A stretch of 64,000 nt of DNA from Alteromonas sp. KC3 (GTDB lineage: Bacteria; Pseudomonadota; Gammaproteobacteria; Enterobacterales; Alteromonadaceae), in NCBI RefSeq assembly GCF_016756315.1, contig NZ_AP024235.1, positions 3,038,001 to 3,102,000 of the forward strand, read 5' to 3'. Within the stretch, counting starts at the first letter, position 1, and each line of letters starts with the position of its first letter. Under the pieces are notes generated by a model, which saw only the letters and a program-made list of their open reading frames with translations, did no database searches and had not been told where the DNA came from. This document shows positions 48,210 to 58,351 of this stretch, piece by piece. Position numbers and translations under genes: made by a program.

Positions 48210-49469
48210 TTATTTCGAAATACTTACCGAGGCTACAGTACCTGTTCTAGTTACCGCTACCACGGTATTGTCAACTTCTAGTGGCGCAGCAAAAATAGCG
48301 TCATCTTCATCGTCACCGCCAACATCTAGGCGAGCAACTATTTGACCACTTTCTTGTTCTATCCAATGTAGGAAGCCCCAGTTATCACCCACAACTACGT
48401 GTTCGCCTACTGGTGTTGCTGCTGTAAGTGAACGAAGCTTCAACCCACTTTGCGACCATAACTCAACACCGTTACGTCTATCTAGTGCATACACATTCGA
48501 GTTGTTATCAACAACGAAAATCTTGTTGCCATCTAGTGTGAGGTTTCTAAACGACGCATATTCACGTTTCCAGATAACACGCCCTGTACGCAATTCAACC
48601 GCAGCCAAAGTACCATTGTAACTAACGGTGTAAATCGTACCGCCAAACAAAATTGGTGTGGTGTCTATATCTACAATACGCTCTAGTTCTGTTGCGCCTG
48701 TTGGCGTAGCAATAACGGTTTCCCACGCAAGCACACCTGAGTCGATTAGATTTACCTGTATTTTACCTGTAGGCGTACCAATAATCGCACCGCCGTTTGA
48801 CGCGATAGGCCCAGAGATTCCGCGAAGCGTTAGCGGAGGCGTATCCCCTTCATGGCGCCACAACTGCTCACCATCACGGGTTCTAAAGCCAAACAAGCTG
48901 CCTGCGCCCGTATTCACTACAAGAATACCTTCGTCTATTGCAGGAGCTGCAAGCACTTCACCAGGCACAGTCGCATCCCACACCAACTCGCCAGACTCCG
49001 CATCAAGCGCTGCAACATAACCATTCTCAGTACCAATGAACACAAGCTTTTCAGCAACAGCAATACCGCCGATACGCGCCGTTTCGCCACTGCGCCATAA
49101 ACGCGTTACTGAACTCATCATGCCTTCGTCGCGAAACTGTGCGAAGTTTTTCTGCCAAATGACTTTACCTGTAGTAGGGTCCATTGCAACTACAGCACCG
49201 TGGCGGTCAGCAGCATAAAGTTTGTCGTACGCATAAACTGGACGTAAGCGAGAGAAATAATGTTCTACACCGTCACCGATGTCGCGCTCCCAGTTAAGCT
49301 TAGGTTGAAATTTCGCTTCAATCGGCTTTAGTTGACGTATTTCTAACTCTTCTTCATCCGCAAACCAGTCTGAAACCGTCGAACAGCCTGACATAGTAAT
49401 CGACACAGCAAGCGCCATACCTATTGTGCGAACAAATCGACCTCTGCGGCCACACGTATTGTGAAACAA
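48210..49469 (-). CDS. bamB: Outer membrane protein assembly factor BamB
   Basis: 419 residues, a lipoprotein (lipobox MSGC, Cys29 from the TTG start) with an eight-bladed PQQ-type beta-propeller (repeats such as AALDAESGELVWDATVPGEVLAAP). BamB is part of the BAM complex that inserts outer-membrane proteins. The TTG at 49469 has AGAGG eight bases upstream; an ATG at 49418 would give a shorter signal peptide. It lies between yfgM and der, the conserved order. Confidence 0.94.
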   Translation of the reverse strand: MFHNTCGRRGRFVRTIGMALAVSITMSGCSTVSDWFADEEELEIRQLKPIEAKFQPKLNWERDIGDGVEHYFSRLRPVYAYDKLYAADRHGAVVAMDPTTGKVIWQKNFAQFRDEGMMSSVTRLWRSGETARIGGIAVAEKLVFIGTENGYVAALDAESGELVWDATVPGEVLAAPAIDEGILVVNTGAGSLFGFRTRDGEQLWRHEGDTPPLTLRGISGPIASNGGAIIGTPTGKIQVNLIDSGVLAWETVIATPTGATELERIVDIDTTPILFGGTIYTVSYNGTLAAVELRTGRVIWKREYASFRNLTLDGNKIFVVDNNSNVYALDRRNGVELWSQSGLKLRSLTAATPVGEHVVVGDNWGFLHWIEQESGQIVARLDVGGDDEDDAIFAAPLEVDNTVVAVTRTGTVASVSISK

Positions 49470-49514
49470 ATTGCGTACCTCTTTATTTTTTATCCTTGCC
49501 TATCGGCCCGCGTC

Positions 49515-50135
49515 TTACTGTGGTTGTGCCACGGAAAGATTATCTAGCTTCATTTCTAAAAGCGGGTTGTTGGCATTTTTTTCTAACGCACTTGAGTAAG
49601 CTAAGCGAGCGTCATCAAATTTACTTTGCTTTTGATACACATCGCCTTTTAATTCAGAAACTTCTGCTGAGAATGCGTCGTTTGTTACATTGCTAAGCGT
49701 AGACAACGCAGCGTCAAGCTGGTTCATTTCAATTTGAACTCGAGCAAGACGAAGTGACGCCAATGCTTTTAATTCATCGCTTTGTGCAAACGTAACAACC
49801 GTATTTAGGTGAGAAGCTGCGCTATCTAGATCACCTGCATCAACAGCTTGCTTTGCTGCAAGAAGGCTTGCTGCACTAGCATATCCGCTGTCTTTATTTT
49901 CTTCGATAAACGCTTTCACTTTCGCGTCGCTGCCTTCATTACCGAAAGTCTCTACTGCGTCCTGATAAGCAACTGATGCCGCTTCTTTACTTTCAATCTG
50001 GGCTTCTGAATAGGCACGCCAGCCATAAAGACCACCTAGGCCAAGCAGTGCGCCTACTATAATTGCGGTGCCATGCTCTTTCCAAAAACGCTTAATCGCT
50101 TCTACTTGTTGTTCTTCTGTTGCGAACTGTTCCAT
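49515..50135 (-). CDS. yfgM: YfgM-family periplasmic TPR protein
   Basis: 206 residues. A short cytoplasmic N-terminus (EEQQVEAIKRFWKEHG) is followed by one membrane segment at about 22-42 (AIIVGALLGLGGLYGW) and a periplasmic TPR-like helical domain. In E. coli YfgM associates with SecYEG and PpiD and helps move proteins to periplasmic chaperones. It lies 15 bp after hisS and precedes bamB. Confidence 0.92.
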   Translation of the reverse strand: MEQFATEEQQVEAIKRFWKEHGTAIIVGALLGLGGLYGWRAYSEAQIESKEAASVAYQDAVETFGNEGSDAKVKAFIEENKDSGYASAASLLAAKQAVDAGDLDSAASHLNTVVTFAQSDELKALASLRLARVQIEMNQLDAALSTLSNVTNDAFSAEVSELKGDVYQKQSKFDDARLAYSSALEKNANNPLLEMKLDNLSVAQPQ

Positions 50136-50150
50136 GATGTCCTCTTAATA

Positions 50151-51431
50151 TTACGCGCTTAGCATCTCTGACACTTTTTCTACTAACGTGTCGAAGCTTG
50201 CGGTTATCTGCTCTTGCCCATCGCGAAGTGGTTTAATGCCCACCACACGTGACTGCATTTCGTCTGAGCCTAATAGCAGCGCTAGACGAGCGCCGGTTTT
50301 ATCCGCACGCTTAAGTTGTTTCTTAAAGTTACCACCGCCGCAGTGCATCATGATGCGCACAGTTGGCAATGTATTGCGAAGGTGCTCAGCAACTTCAATG
50401 GCATAGGATTGTGCGTCATCCCCCATTGCCGTTACGTAGACATCAGCAAAACTGGTATCTTGCCCTTCTTCTGTCAATGTGGTTAGCAACAGTACCAGAC
50501 GTTCTATGCCCATGGCAAAACCAACTGCTGGGGTTGCTTTACCCCCCAATTGCTCCACAAGGCCGTCGTAACGACCGCCAGCACACACAGTGCCTTGTGC
50601 ACCTAAGCTATCAGTCACCCATTCAAAAACAGTACGGTTGTAGTAATCGAGTCCACGTACTAGACGAGGGTTCACTTCAAACTCAATGCCAGCCTGTGTT
50701 AGTCGATTACACAATGTATCGAAATGCACTTTTGATTCTTCATCTAAATGGTCAATAAGTGCTGGTGCGTCAGCAATGGCTGCTTGCACATCAGGATTTT
50801 TGCTATCTAATACACGAAGTGGGTTTGTTTCTAGACGACGTAAAGAATCTTCATCTAGTTGGTCAGCTCTTTCCTTGAGGAACGCCACCAAGGTATCGCG
50901 ATATGCAGCACGCGCTTCGTTTGAGCCTAACGTGTTAATTTCTAACTTTACGTGTTGCTCAATACCAAACGCCTTCCATAAACGAGCACTCAGTAAAATG
51001 ACTTCCAGGTCGATATCTGGGCCATCCATACCATAGGTTTCAACACCGAATTGGTGAAACTGACGATAGCGACCTTTTTGAGGACGTTCATGACGGAACA
51101 TGGGCCCCATGTACCATAAGCGCTGTTGTTGATTATAAAGAAGGCCGTGCTCGTTACCCGCACGTACACAACTTGCCGTGCCTTCAGGGCGCAAAGTCAA
51201 GCTATCGCCGTTACGGTCTTCAAAAGTGTACATTTCTTTTTCAACGATATCGGTTACTTCACCGATTGAACGTTTAAATAAATCTGTGCTTTCAACAATG
51301 GGAGTGCGTATTTCTTGGTAGCCGTAGTTCGCCACAACTTGACGAAGTACAGATTCTACCTTTTGCCATGTGCCGGAAATCTCCGGTAGGCAGTCATTCA
51401 TGCCTCGAATTGCCTGAATAGTCTTAGCCAC
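50151..51431 (-). CDS. hisS: Histidyl-tRNA synthetase
   Basis: 426 residues, a class II synthetase. The N-terminus begins [15 protein letters not shown]. Motif 2 ([20 protein letters not shown]), the histidine motif [15 protein letters not shown] and motif 3 ([15 protein letters not shown]) are present, followed by the C-terminal anticodon-binding domain. It sits between ispG and yfgM. Confidence 0.97.
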   Translation of the reverse strand: MAKTIQAIRGMNDCLPEISGTWQKVESVLRQVVANYGYQEIRTPIVESTDLFKRSIGEVTDIVEKEMYTFEDRNGDSLTLRPEGTASCVRAGNEHGLLYNQQQRLWYMGPMFRHERPQKGRYRQFHQFGVETYGMDGPDIDLEVILLSARLWKAFGIEQHVKLEINTLGSNEARAAYRDTLVAFLKERADQLDEDSLRRLETNPLRVLDSKNPDVQAAIADAPALIDHLDEESKVHFDTLCNRLTQAGIEFEVNPRLVRGLDYYNRTVFEWVTDSLGAQGTVCAGGRYDGLVEQLGGKATPAVGFAMGIERLVLLLTTLTEEGQDTSFADVYVTAMGDDAQSYAIEVAEHLRNTLPTVRIMMHCGGGNFKKQLKRADKTGARLALLLGSDEMQSRVVGIKPLRDGQEQITASFDTLVEKVSEMLSA

Positions 51432-51513
51432 GTGAAATTCTCATACTGCTAAATGGGGAAAAGCCCCGCATTATAGGGGCTTTGGAAGTAAACAACAATG
51501 AACAAAAACTGGC

Positions 51514-52632
51514 TTATTCTTTTACAGAAACCTGAATTTTGTTTTCATCGCTCATTCGCGCAGCTTTGGCGCGGATCTTCGCTTCTAATTTGTCGACTAG
51601 GTCATCATTAGCAAGACGTTCTTTTACACGTTTGCCGTCTTCATACAGGCCGCTCATATTACGCGCTCCCGTAAGCCCTAGATCTGAAACCTCAGCCTCG
51701 CCGGGACCGTTAACTACGCAACCAATTATCGAAACATCCATAGGCGTTAGAATATCTTCTAAGCGCTGCTCCAACGCATTGACCGTACCGATAACATCGA
51801 ACTCTTGTCTTGAGCAACTAGGACAAGCAATAAAGTTGATACCGCGAGAGCGAATACGCAGCGACTTTAAGATATCAAAGCCTACTTTAATTTCTTCTAC
51901 TGGGTCGGCAGCAAGTGATACGCGTAATGTATCGCCAATACCTTCAGCCAATAACATCCCTAACCCAACCGCACTTTTTACGGCACCTGCTCGCTGCCCA
52001 CCGGCCTCAGTGATGCCAAGGTGCAACGGCTGGTCTATTTTTTGTGCCAATAAACGATATGCACCCACTGCCAAAAAGACATCTGATGCTTTTACGCTTA
52101 CTTTAAATTGGTCAAAATTAAGCTTATCGAGAATATCTACGTGTCGCATAGCCGATTCAACTAGCGCTTCGGGTGTTGGCTCGCCATACTTCTCTTGTAA
52201 GTCTTTCTCTAACGAGCCACCGTTTACCCCAATACGAATAGGAATGTTTTTGTCTTTGGCACAATCAACAACAGAGCGAACACGCTCCATATTTCCTATG
52301 TTACCTGGGTTTATGCGCAAGCAATCCACACCATATTCGGCAACCTTAAGCGCTATGCGGTAATCAAAATGAATGTCGGCCACAAGTGGCACACTCACCT
52401 GCTTTTTAATCTCTTTAAATGCTTCAGCCGCTTCCATGGTAGGCACAGATACACGAACGATCTCACCACCTACAGCAACTATACGGTTTATTTGATCGAC
52501 AGTCGCAGCCACATCTGTGGTACGCGTGTTTGTCATTGATTGAACAGCAATGGGGGCACCATCGCCAATGGGAACATTTCCTACATTAATACGCGTAGAC
52601 TTTCTGCGCTTAATAGGGCTTTCTGCAAACAT
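51514..52632 (-). CDS. ispG: 4-hydroxy-3-methylbut-2-enyl diphosphate synthase
   Basis: 372 residues, the E. coli length. IspG carries out the penultimate reductive step of the MEP isoprenoid pathway. The 4Fe-4S ligands are in [13 protein letters not shown] (two Cys) and [11 protein letters not shown] (third Cys). It begins close after rodZ (8 bp) and is followed by hisS, the conserved order. Confidence 0.97.
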   Translation of the reverse strand: MFAESPIKRRKSTRINVGNVPIGDGAPIAVQSMTNTRTTDVAATVDQINRIVAVGGEIVRVSVPTMEAAEAFKEIKKQVSVPLVADIHFDYRIALKVAEYGVDCLRINPGNIGNMERVRSVVDCAKDKNIPIRIGVNGGSLEKDLQEKYGEPTPEALVESAMRHVDILDKLNFDQFKVSVKASDVFLAVGAYRLLAQKIDQPLHLGITEAGGQRAGAVKSAVGLGMLLAEGIGDTLRVSLAADPVEEIKVGFDILKSLRIRSRGINFIACPSCSRQEFDVIGTVNALEQRLEDILTPMDVSIIGCVVNGPGEAEVSDLGLTGARNMSGLYEDGKRVKERLANDDLVDKLEAKIRAKAARMSDENKIQVSVKE

Positions 52633-52640
52633 CTATTTAC

Positions 52641-53666
52641 CTACATGGGAAGTGTGAAACGAGCTGTTCTACCGTTTTGGTATGAAGAAATATCAACAGA
52701 CTCGCCATTAACTGATATGCGCACATTATCCGGTGCGCCGAGCGTAACTTCAACAGGAGGTACGCCCTGAATTTCCATTACTCGACCTTTTTGCTTAACA
52801 CCATAGGCAATTGCCTCGCCCGTGGCATCTTTAATATTCACCCAGCAATCATCATCAAAGGTGAATGACATTGAAATCGGCGCTGCATCGCTAGACAACT
52901 CAAGCGAAGGTTCTGATTCTACAGCATCACTATTCAGTAAGTTTGTCAGATTATTGCTATCATTCACCGCTGTATCAGGTGATGATATCGCACCGTCATC
53001 CAAGTCACCTTCTTGTGTGAACCCATCATTATCCAAACTCGATAAATTCGTTGATGGCTGCGCACCTTCAGTCACTTCATTTTCTGAAGATAAATCACTC
53101 TCGCTAGGCTCATCATCTATCGCGCTTTCAGCAAACTCAATATTGTCGTCAGCGGGTTGTGAAGGAATGGGTGTATTAGCGGCTTCGCGCTTAACGGCTT
53201 CAGGCAATGTGAGATCGGAAACAGTGTCATCACTTGGTTGCTGGTACCACCATGCAACCACGCCTGCAATGATAAGCAGCAGTATAATATAAGTCACCAT
53301 CATCCAACGGTCGTCATGTGTCTGTTTTGCGACACGTTTCGAAAAGCTCTGAAGCTTCTCCGATGAAGGTACCGACGTTTGATTATGATAACGCTCAAAG
53401 GCTTCAATGACGGCTTGAGAATCGAGTCCTAATTGTTTGGCATAATTTCTTACATAGCCTTTGGTAAAGGTGACTGACGACTTTTCGTCAATAACATCAC
53501 ACTCTAAATCATTGATTTGGTTTACTTTTAAAAATAGCTTATCAGCGATATCCTGTTGAGAAAGGCCAAGCGTTTCGCGTCGCGCTTTCAGCATGGCCCC
53601 TGGACTTGGCGTGCTTTCTTGTTGTTGCGAATTTACATCATGTTTCGCGTTTTCTTCTGACACCAT
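52641..53666 (-). CDS. rodZ: Cytoskeleton protein RodZ
   Basis: 341 residues. An N-terminal Xre-type helix-turn-helix (about 26-95, LKARRETLGLSQQDIADKL) binds MreB. One membrane segment lies at about 121-142 (MMVTYIILLLIIAGVVAWWY), followed by an acidic low-complexity periplasmic linker and a C-terminal DUF4115 domain (SFTFDDDCWVNIKDATGEAIA). RodZ links MreB to the wall-synthesis machinery. It lies between pilF and ispG. Confidence 0.94.
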   Translation of the reverse strand: MVSEENAKHDVNSQQQESTPSPGAMLKARRETLGLSQQDIADKLFLKVNQINDLECDVIDEKSSVTFTKGYVRNYAKQLGLDSQAVIEAFERYHNQTSVPSSEKLQSFSKRVAKQTHDDRWMMVTYIILLLIIAGVVAWWYQQPSDDTVSDLTLPEAVKREAANTPIPSQPADDNIEFAESAIDDEPSESDLSSENEVTEGAQPSTNLSSLDNDGFTQEGDLDDGAISSPDTAVNDSNNLTNLLNSDAVESEPSLELSSDAAPISMSFTFDDDCWVNIKDATGEAIAYGVKQKGRVMEIQGVPPVEVTLGAPDNVRISVNGESVDISSYQNGRTARFTLPM

Positions 53667-53672
53667 TAAATC

Positions 53673-54860
53673 TTATTCCTCCTGCATATTAGGTGGTACT
53701 AACCAAAGCGACTGACCAGCAATTATAGCGCCAGTATTGTCTAGGTTATTCCACTCTCGCAGCGTCGCCATTTTGATATTGTGTAATAGAGAAATACGAT
53801 ATAAGTTTTCGCCGGGTTTTACTACATGGATTTTAGCTGTTTGTTCAGATAATTCAGTATTTTGATCATTAGAGGTATCTGTGTCTGTCGCAAATGTGCT
53901 TTGAGAGGTGGATTCAGGTTCCGTTGATTCAGTTTGCGTTGATTCTGGCGCTTGCTCATCACTTTTTGCAACAATGGCTGTTTTAACTTCAGCTACATTC
54001 GCTTTTTGACCCGAACTAAATACATTTTCAGATTGAGTAGACTTTACGGTTTTCACAACTTTGCGTTGAAGCGACTTGCTATCTTCCACGTAGCGTTTCG
54101 TCAATGCATTATCTGGGTACACCGATACCATCATGTCGCCGTAACCTTTGGCTGTTTCAAAATCCCCCTGCCCTTTAGCTATTTCATACGCTAACCACAG
54201 TGAATCAGGAGTGACTCGCGCCACCTTTTCATATTTATCTAAGGTCGCTTTCGCTAAATCATACTGCTCAGAGACAACATAAAGTTCAGTAAGTAAGAAT
54301 AGGCTTTTTCCACGCGCGGGCTGGTGTTTAAGCGCCTCGTTGAAATAACCTATCGCCTCTTCTAATTGCCCTTGGCTTTGTGCGCACAACGCCAAGTTTT
54401 CATAGGTTTGCGCAGCGTTCGAGTAAAGGCGGTTATTGATGGCGTCGAAAAAGTAAGTTTTGGCCTGCTCGTATTGACCATTTTGGCATTTAAACGCGCC
54501 ATAGCTGTTGGCGATATCCCCATTATTGGGCGCCAAATCAATAGCCGCTTCATAAAAAGATTCTGCGCGCTGGTTGTCGCCAACGAGTTGGTAGTAATAC
54601 GCCATCGCATATTGAACGTCTGCAGAACGGGGATTGAATTCAAGCGCTTTATCGAGATTTTTCTTGGCCTGAGAATAGTTGTTGTTTTGTAGGTAGGTAA
54701 GACCAAGCGACATGCGTGTTTTGGCTGCCTCTTCCCTATCGAAATTACCACCGTAGACACCCGATGGATCATTACTGACACAACCTGTACTGGCAAGTGC
54801 CGCCACTAAGGCAGCACCGAGTAATGTATTCTTTAGCCCTGTTTGCAATCCCGCTAGCAT
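53673..54860 (-). CDS. pilF: Type IV pilus biogenesis protein PilF/PilW with C-terminal LysM
   Basis: 395 residues. A lipobox ends STGC (Cys27), followed by about six TPR motifs (for example SLGLTYLQNNNYSQAKKNLD, VQYAMAYYYQLVGDNQRAES) to about residue 240. PilF is the pilotin that helps PilQ secretin assemble. The usual protein is about 250 residues; here a Ser/Thr/Glu-rich linker (about 280-340) and a LysM domain (IHVVKPGENLYRISLLHNIK, ending SLWLVPP) are added, which suggests peptidoglycan binding. It lies between rlmN and rodZ. Confidence 0.9.
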   Translation of the reverse strand: MLAGLQTGLKNTLLGAALVAALASTGCVSNDPSGVYGGNFDREEAAKTRMSLGLTYLQNNNYSQAKKNLDKALEFNPRSADVQYAMAYYYQLVGDNQRAESFYEAAIDLAPNNGDIANSYGAFKCQNGQYEQAKTYFFDAINNRLYSNAAQTYENLALCAQSQGQLEEAIGYFNEALKHQPARGKSLFLLTELYVVSEQYDLAKATLDKYEKVARVTPDSLWLAYEIAKGQGDFETAKGYGDMMVSVYPDNALTKRYVEDSKSLQRKVVKTVKSTQSENVFSSGQKANVAEVKTAIVAKSDEQAPESTQTESTEPESTSQSTFATDTDTSNDQNTELSEQTAKIHVVKPGENLYRISLLHNIKMATLREWNNLDNTGAIIAGQSLWLVPPNMQEE

Positions 54861-54884
54861 AGTCTTACCCTAATATCTTAATGA

Positions 54885-56003
54885 TTATTGGGCCATTTTT
54901 ACCGAAATTGCTTCACCCTTCATCTGTTTTTTTAATAATCTTTTCGTTCTATCGACGACATCACCCACTAATTGACCACAAGCAGCGTCGATATCGTCAC
55001 CCCGTGTTTTGCGCACAACGGTGGTAAACCCATATTCCATAAGCACTTTTGCAAACCTATCGATGCGTGAGTTACTTGAGCAAGTGTAAGGTGAACCCGG
55101 GTATGGGTTAAAAGGTATTAAGTTTATTTTACTCGGTGTGTCTTTTAATACTTTTGCCAACTGATGCGCCTGTTCAGTACTGTCATTGATGTTTGACAGC
55201 ATAACGTATTCAACAGTAACACGACCTTGGTTTGCTTTTGACTTCTCTAGATAGCGACGCACGCCAGCCAAGAATGCTTCAATGTTGTATTTTTTATTGA
55301 TAGGCACAATTTCATTGCGTAATTCGTCAGTTGGCGCATGAAGCGATATTGCTAACGCCACATCAATTTGGTCGCCTAACATATCAAGTGCAGGCACAAC
55401 ACCTGATGTACTTAAGGTAACGCGACGTTTTGACAAACCAAAGCCAAAGTCGTCTAACATGATGTCCATAGCCGGCACTACGTTTTTAAGGTTCAGCAAC
55501 GGCTCACCCATGCCCATCATCACTACGTTAGTAATTGGGCGTTTGCTAGAATCTTTTGATAATCCAAGGAAGGTAGCAACACGCCAAACCTGACCAATAA
55601 TTTCGCTAACGCTTAGGTTACGGTTAAAACCTTGCTGCGCAGTCGAGCAGAATGTGCATTCTAGTGCACAACCAACCTGTGATGATACGCAAAGCGTTGC
55701 GCGGTCTGTTTCAGGGATCCACACAGATTCAACTTCCTGACCACCTTCAAGGGTAAGCGCAAACTTAATAGTACCGTCGCTCGCTTCTTGGAAGTACGCA
55801 ATTTCAGGCGCTTTAATTTCGCAGTTTTCAATGAGCATCGCGCGAAGGTTTTTATTTAGGTTACTCATTTCCTCGAAATCGCTAATACCGTGCTGGTAAA
55901 TCCACTTCATTACCTGGTCGGCACGAAATGGTTTCTCGCCCATTTCCTTAAAGAAATTGCGCAAGCCTTCGCGATTTAAGTTTAATAAGTTAGTTTTTGC
56001 CAT
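54885..56003 (-). CDS. rlmN: 23S rRNA (A2503-C2)/tRNA (A37-C2)-methyltransferase RlmN
   Basis: 372 residues, a radical SAM enzyme. The 4Fe-4S motif CxxxCxxC is Cys112, Cys116 and Cys119 in [15 protein letters not shown]. The methyl-carrying cysteine is in the C-terminal [19 protein letters not shown] and LSTSGVVP blocks are typical. It methylates A2503 of 23S rRNA and A37 of some tRNAs. It lies between ndk and pilF. Confidence 0.97.
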   Translation of the reverse strand: MAKTNLLNLNREGLRNFFKEMGEKPFRADQVMKWIYQHGISDFEEMSNLNKNLRAMLIENCEIKAPEIAYFQEASDGTIKFALTLEGGQEVESVWIPETDRATLCVSSQVGCALECTFCSTAQQGFNRNLSVSEIIGQVWRVATFLGLSKDSSKRPITNVVMMGMGEPLLNLKNVVPAMDIMLDDFGFGLSKRRVTLSTSGVVPALDMLGDQIDVALAISLHAPTDELRNEIVPINKKYNIEAFLAGVRRYLEKSKANQGRVTVEYVMLSNINDSTEQAHQLAKVLKDTPSKINLIPFNPYPGSPYTCSSNSRIDRFAKVLMEYGFTTVVRKTRGDDIDAACGQLVGDVVDRTKRLLKKQMKGEAISVKMAQ

Positions 56004-56236
56004 GAATAAGATGACCCTTTTACCTTCGAGGGATACCCCTCTTACTACTGAATATGGTGTAAAAAACAGCGATTCGACTATGTCTTGAGCGACATTTAAG
56101 AAAAAGAAAAGCGCTGATTAAAATTTGCGCGGATTTTACCACAGATGAGATTTGAGAAAAAGCCGATTTAACGCAGAGAAAGGTTAAGTTTGGCTATGCC
56201 CGAGAAGCGTAGCTTAGTACGCCTAAATAGAAACAA

Positions 56237-56260
56237 AAACGGGGCCCTTAGGCCCCGTTT
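56237..56260 (-). terminator. ndk terminator
   Basis: AAACGGGGCC-CTTA-GGCCCCGTTT with TTTTTGTTT on the minus strand, 16 bp after the ndk stop. Confidence 0.9.
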
Positions 56261-56276
56261 CTCTGCTTCTGTAATC

Positions 56277-56708
56277 TTAGCGAGTACGTGGGCAGATCTC
56301 TTCTTCAGAGAAGAAGTATGCAATTTCGCGTGCTGCTGACTCAGGTGCGTCAGAACCGTGAACTGCGTTTTCGTCGATAGACGCTGCGTAGTCAGAGCGA
56401 AGTGTACCTGCAGCTGCATCAGCTGGGTTAGTCGCGCCCATGATTTCACGGTTAGCTAGAACAGCATTTTCGCCTTCTAGTACTTGAACCATAACTGGAC
56501 CAGAGGTCATGAAGTCTACAAGTGCGCCGAAGAAAGGACGCTCTTTGTGTTCTGCATAGAAACCTTCTGCTTGCTCTTTGCTCATGTGGATCATCTTAGA
56601 TGCCACAATGCGAAGACCTGCAGATTCGAAACGGTTGTAAATTGCACCGATAACGTTTTTAGCTACCGCATCAGGCTTGATAATCGAAAAAGTACGCTCA
56701 AGAGCCAT
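56277..56708 (-). CDS. ndk: Nucleoside diphosphate kinase
   Basis: 143 residues, the E. coli length. The catalytic His117 is in [12 protein letters not shown]. The N-terminus [15 protein letters not shown] and [14 protein letters not shown] are family blocks. It balances nucleoside triphosphate pools. GGAGAGA precedes the ATG. It begins the ndk-rlmN-pilF-rodZ-ispG-hisS-yfgM-bamB-der block, but its own terminator separates it from rlmN. Confidence 0.97.
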   Translation of the reverse strand: MALERTFSIIKPDAVAKNVIGAIYNRFESAGLRIVASKMIHMSKEQAEGFYAEHKERPFFGALVDFMTSGPVMVQVLEGENAVLANREIMGATNPADAAAGTLRSDYAASIDENAVHGSDAPESAAREIAYFFSEEEICPRTR

Positions 56709-56946
56709 GTTCTCTCTCCAAACAAATAGTGTGTATCTTTAAAAATTTTGGTCGCGAATTATAGGCAATAAATACCAGCTTGACTAGAGCCTATGTGAAA
56801 TGAAACTTAAAGTATTGTTTTTAGGGGCAAAGCTAGCGATAGAGTAGCGCATGATATATGACAATATGATGACAATGTACACATTACATTGCGCTGACAG
56901 GCACTTAGTTAGAAATACCTGTCAGGCGAATATCGGTGTTTACAAC

Positions 56947-57357
56947 TTATGCGTTGGCTTTTGCAAGCTCTTGAATTTTACCCACGATGGCGCGTAAACC
57001 GTTACCGCGTGTTGGAGTAATATGGCGCTCTAGGTCTAAAGCTTCGAAATAACCATCAATATCAAATGCGATGATATCGCTGGGTGTTTTATCGTTGTAG
57101 GCAGCCAACACCAGCGCTAAAAGACCTTGAACAATAACTGCGTCGCTGTCGACATCGAAGGTAATTTTGTTGCCATCGTATGATTCAACGAGCCACACAC
57201 TGCTCTGACACCCTTTTACTAAACGCTCTGGCGTTTTTGCCTCTTCAGATAAACCAGGAATAGATTTACCTAAGTCGATAATGTACTGATAACGCTGTTC
57301 CCAATCGTCGAAGAACGCTAAATCATCAATAATTTCATCACTGCTAGGTAATTGCAT
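56947..57357 (-). CDS. sufE: Cysteine desulfuration protein SufE
   Basis: 136 residues. The sulfur-accepting Cys50 is in LVKGCQSSVWL. SufE takes persulfide from SufS and passes it to SufBCD. It is the last gene of the suf cluster, 56 bp after sufT. Length matches E. coli SufE (138). Confidence 0.94.
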   Translation of the reverse strand: MQLPSSDEIIDDLAFFDDWEQRYQYIIDLGKSIPGLSEEAKTPERLVKGCQSSVWLVESYDGNKITFDVDSDAVIVQGLLALVLAAYNDKTPSDIIAFDIDGYFEALDLERHITPTRGNGLRAIVGKIQELAKANA

Positions 57358-57413
57358 GGTTATTTCCGTTTAATATGTCAAAAGGTAAATTGAAAATGTT
57401 GTGAGAATACAAC

Positions 57414-57947
57414 TTAGAAAAACAGCCCGGCTTCAAGCTGCGCCTCTTCACTCATCATTTCGCGTGACCATGCTGGGTCGAAGACCAACTCAACATTCAC
57501 ATTCTTAACGTGAGGCACCATAGCAACACGATATTCCACATCACCAACAAGTACTGGCCCCATACCGCAGCCTGGCGCAGTGAGCGTCATATCAATGTTC
57601 ACATCGCCCGAGGCTTGGTCGATGTCTACTTTGTAAATAAGGCCGAGCGACACCAAGTTAATGGGTATTTCTGGGTCAAAGATGGTCTCTAACGCATCCC
57701 ACACCTGCTGTTCGCTAATGTTACCGTCTTCTGGTACATCGAAGCTCAGCGTCATAGCTTTGCGGCCAATGGCGCCCGCGTCCGTACCATCAATACGATA
57801 CATATTTCCACGCCACGTAACCGTGTAATTACCGCCGAGCTCTTGCGTGATATTCACAAACTCGCCTTCAGGAATAACAGTTGGGTTACCCGCGGGTACT
57901 AAACGCGCTTTACAGTCGCGCTCAGTAGTCACCATCTTCTGCTTCAT
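57414..57947 (-). CDS. sufT: Fe-S assembly protein SufT (DUF59 family)
   Basis: 177 residues. An N-terminal extension (GEFVNITQELGGNYTVTW) precedes the DUF59/MIP18 domain (about 80-165, VWDALETIFDPEIPINLVSLGLIY, TLTAPGCGMGPVLVGDVE). SufT is thought to help Fe-S maturation under high demand. It lies between the A-type carrier and sufE, as in many sufBCDS clusters. Confidence 0.9.
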   Translation of the reverse strand: MKQKMVTTERDCKARLVPAGNPTVIPEGEFVNITQELGGNYTVTWRGNMYRIDGTDAGAIGRKAMTLSFDVPEDGNISEQQVWDALETIFDPEIPINLVSLGLIYKVDIDQASGDVNIDMTLTAPGCGMGPVLVGDVEYRVAMVPHVKNVNVELVFDPAWSREMMSEEAQLEAGLFF

Positions 57948-57985
57948 ATACTACTTAGTGCCTATTTTATTGCTGGCCTTAACCA

Positions 57986-58342
57986 TTAACCTACGTTAAA
58001 GCTCTCGCCACAACCGCATTCGTCAACCACGTTAGGGTTGTTGTATTTGATCACGCCGTTAACGCCTTCCATTACGTAATCAATTTCTGTATTACGTAAA
58101 AGCTCTGTCGCGTCTGATGCTACCGCGACATTTAGCATTGGTGATATCTCGATGATTTCATCATCCGCTTGTGCGCTGTCTGCGAAATCAAGTACATAAG
58201 CGTAACCTGTGCAGCCGCTTACTTTTGTTGATAAACGAATTAACTGACCAGGCTTGTCTTTAAGCTTACTTTCGAAATGCTTAACGGCACTGTCAGTTAG
58301 CGAAATGAGTTTTGTACTTGGTACAAAGGTTTCTACACTCAT
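57986..58342 (-). CDS. A-type Fe-S cluster carrier (SufA/IscA/ErpA family)
   Basis: 118 residues. The three conserved cysteines are present: Cys44 in SGCTGYAYV and Cys109/Cys111 in DECGCGESFNVG. It probably receives a cluster from SufBCD and delivers it to target proteins. It follows sufS by 9 bp. Whether it behaves as SufA or as a more general carrier cannot be told from sequence. Confidence 0.9.
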   Translation of the reverse strand: MSVETFVPSTKLISLTDSAVKHFESKLKDKPGQLIRLSTKVSGCTGYAYVLDFADSAQADDEIIEISPMLNVAVASDATELLRNTEIDYVMEGVNGVIKYNNPNVVDECGCGESFNVG

Positions 58343-58351
58343 AATGCCTCC

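Noticed and set aside
51539..52363. 274-residue plus-strand frame inside ispG
   Set aside because: Antisense to ispG, no start signals and no family resemblance.
56168..56449. 93-residue minus-strand frame overlapping the ndk end
   Set aside because: It runs through the ndk coding end and terminator in another frame and has no start signals.
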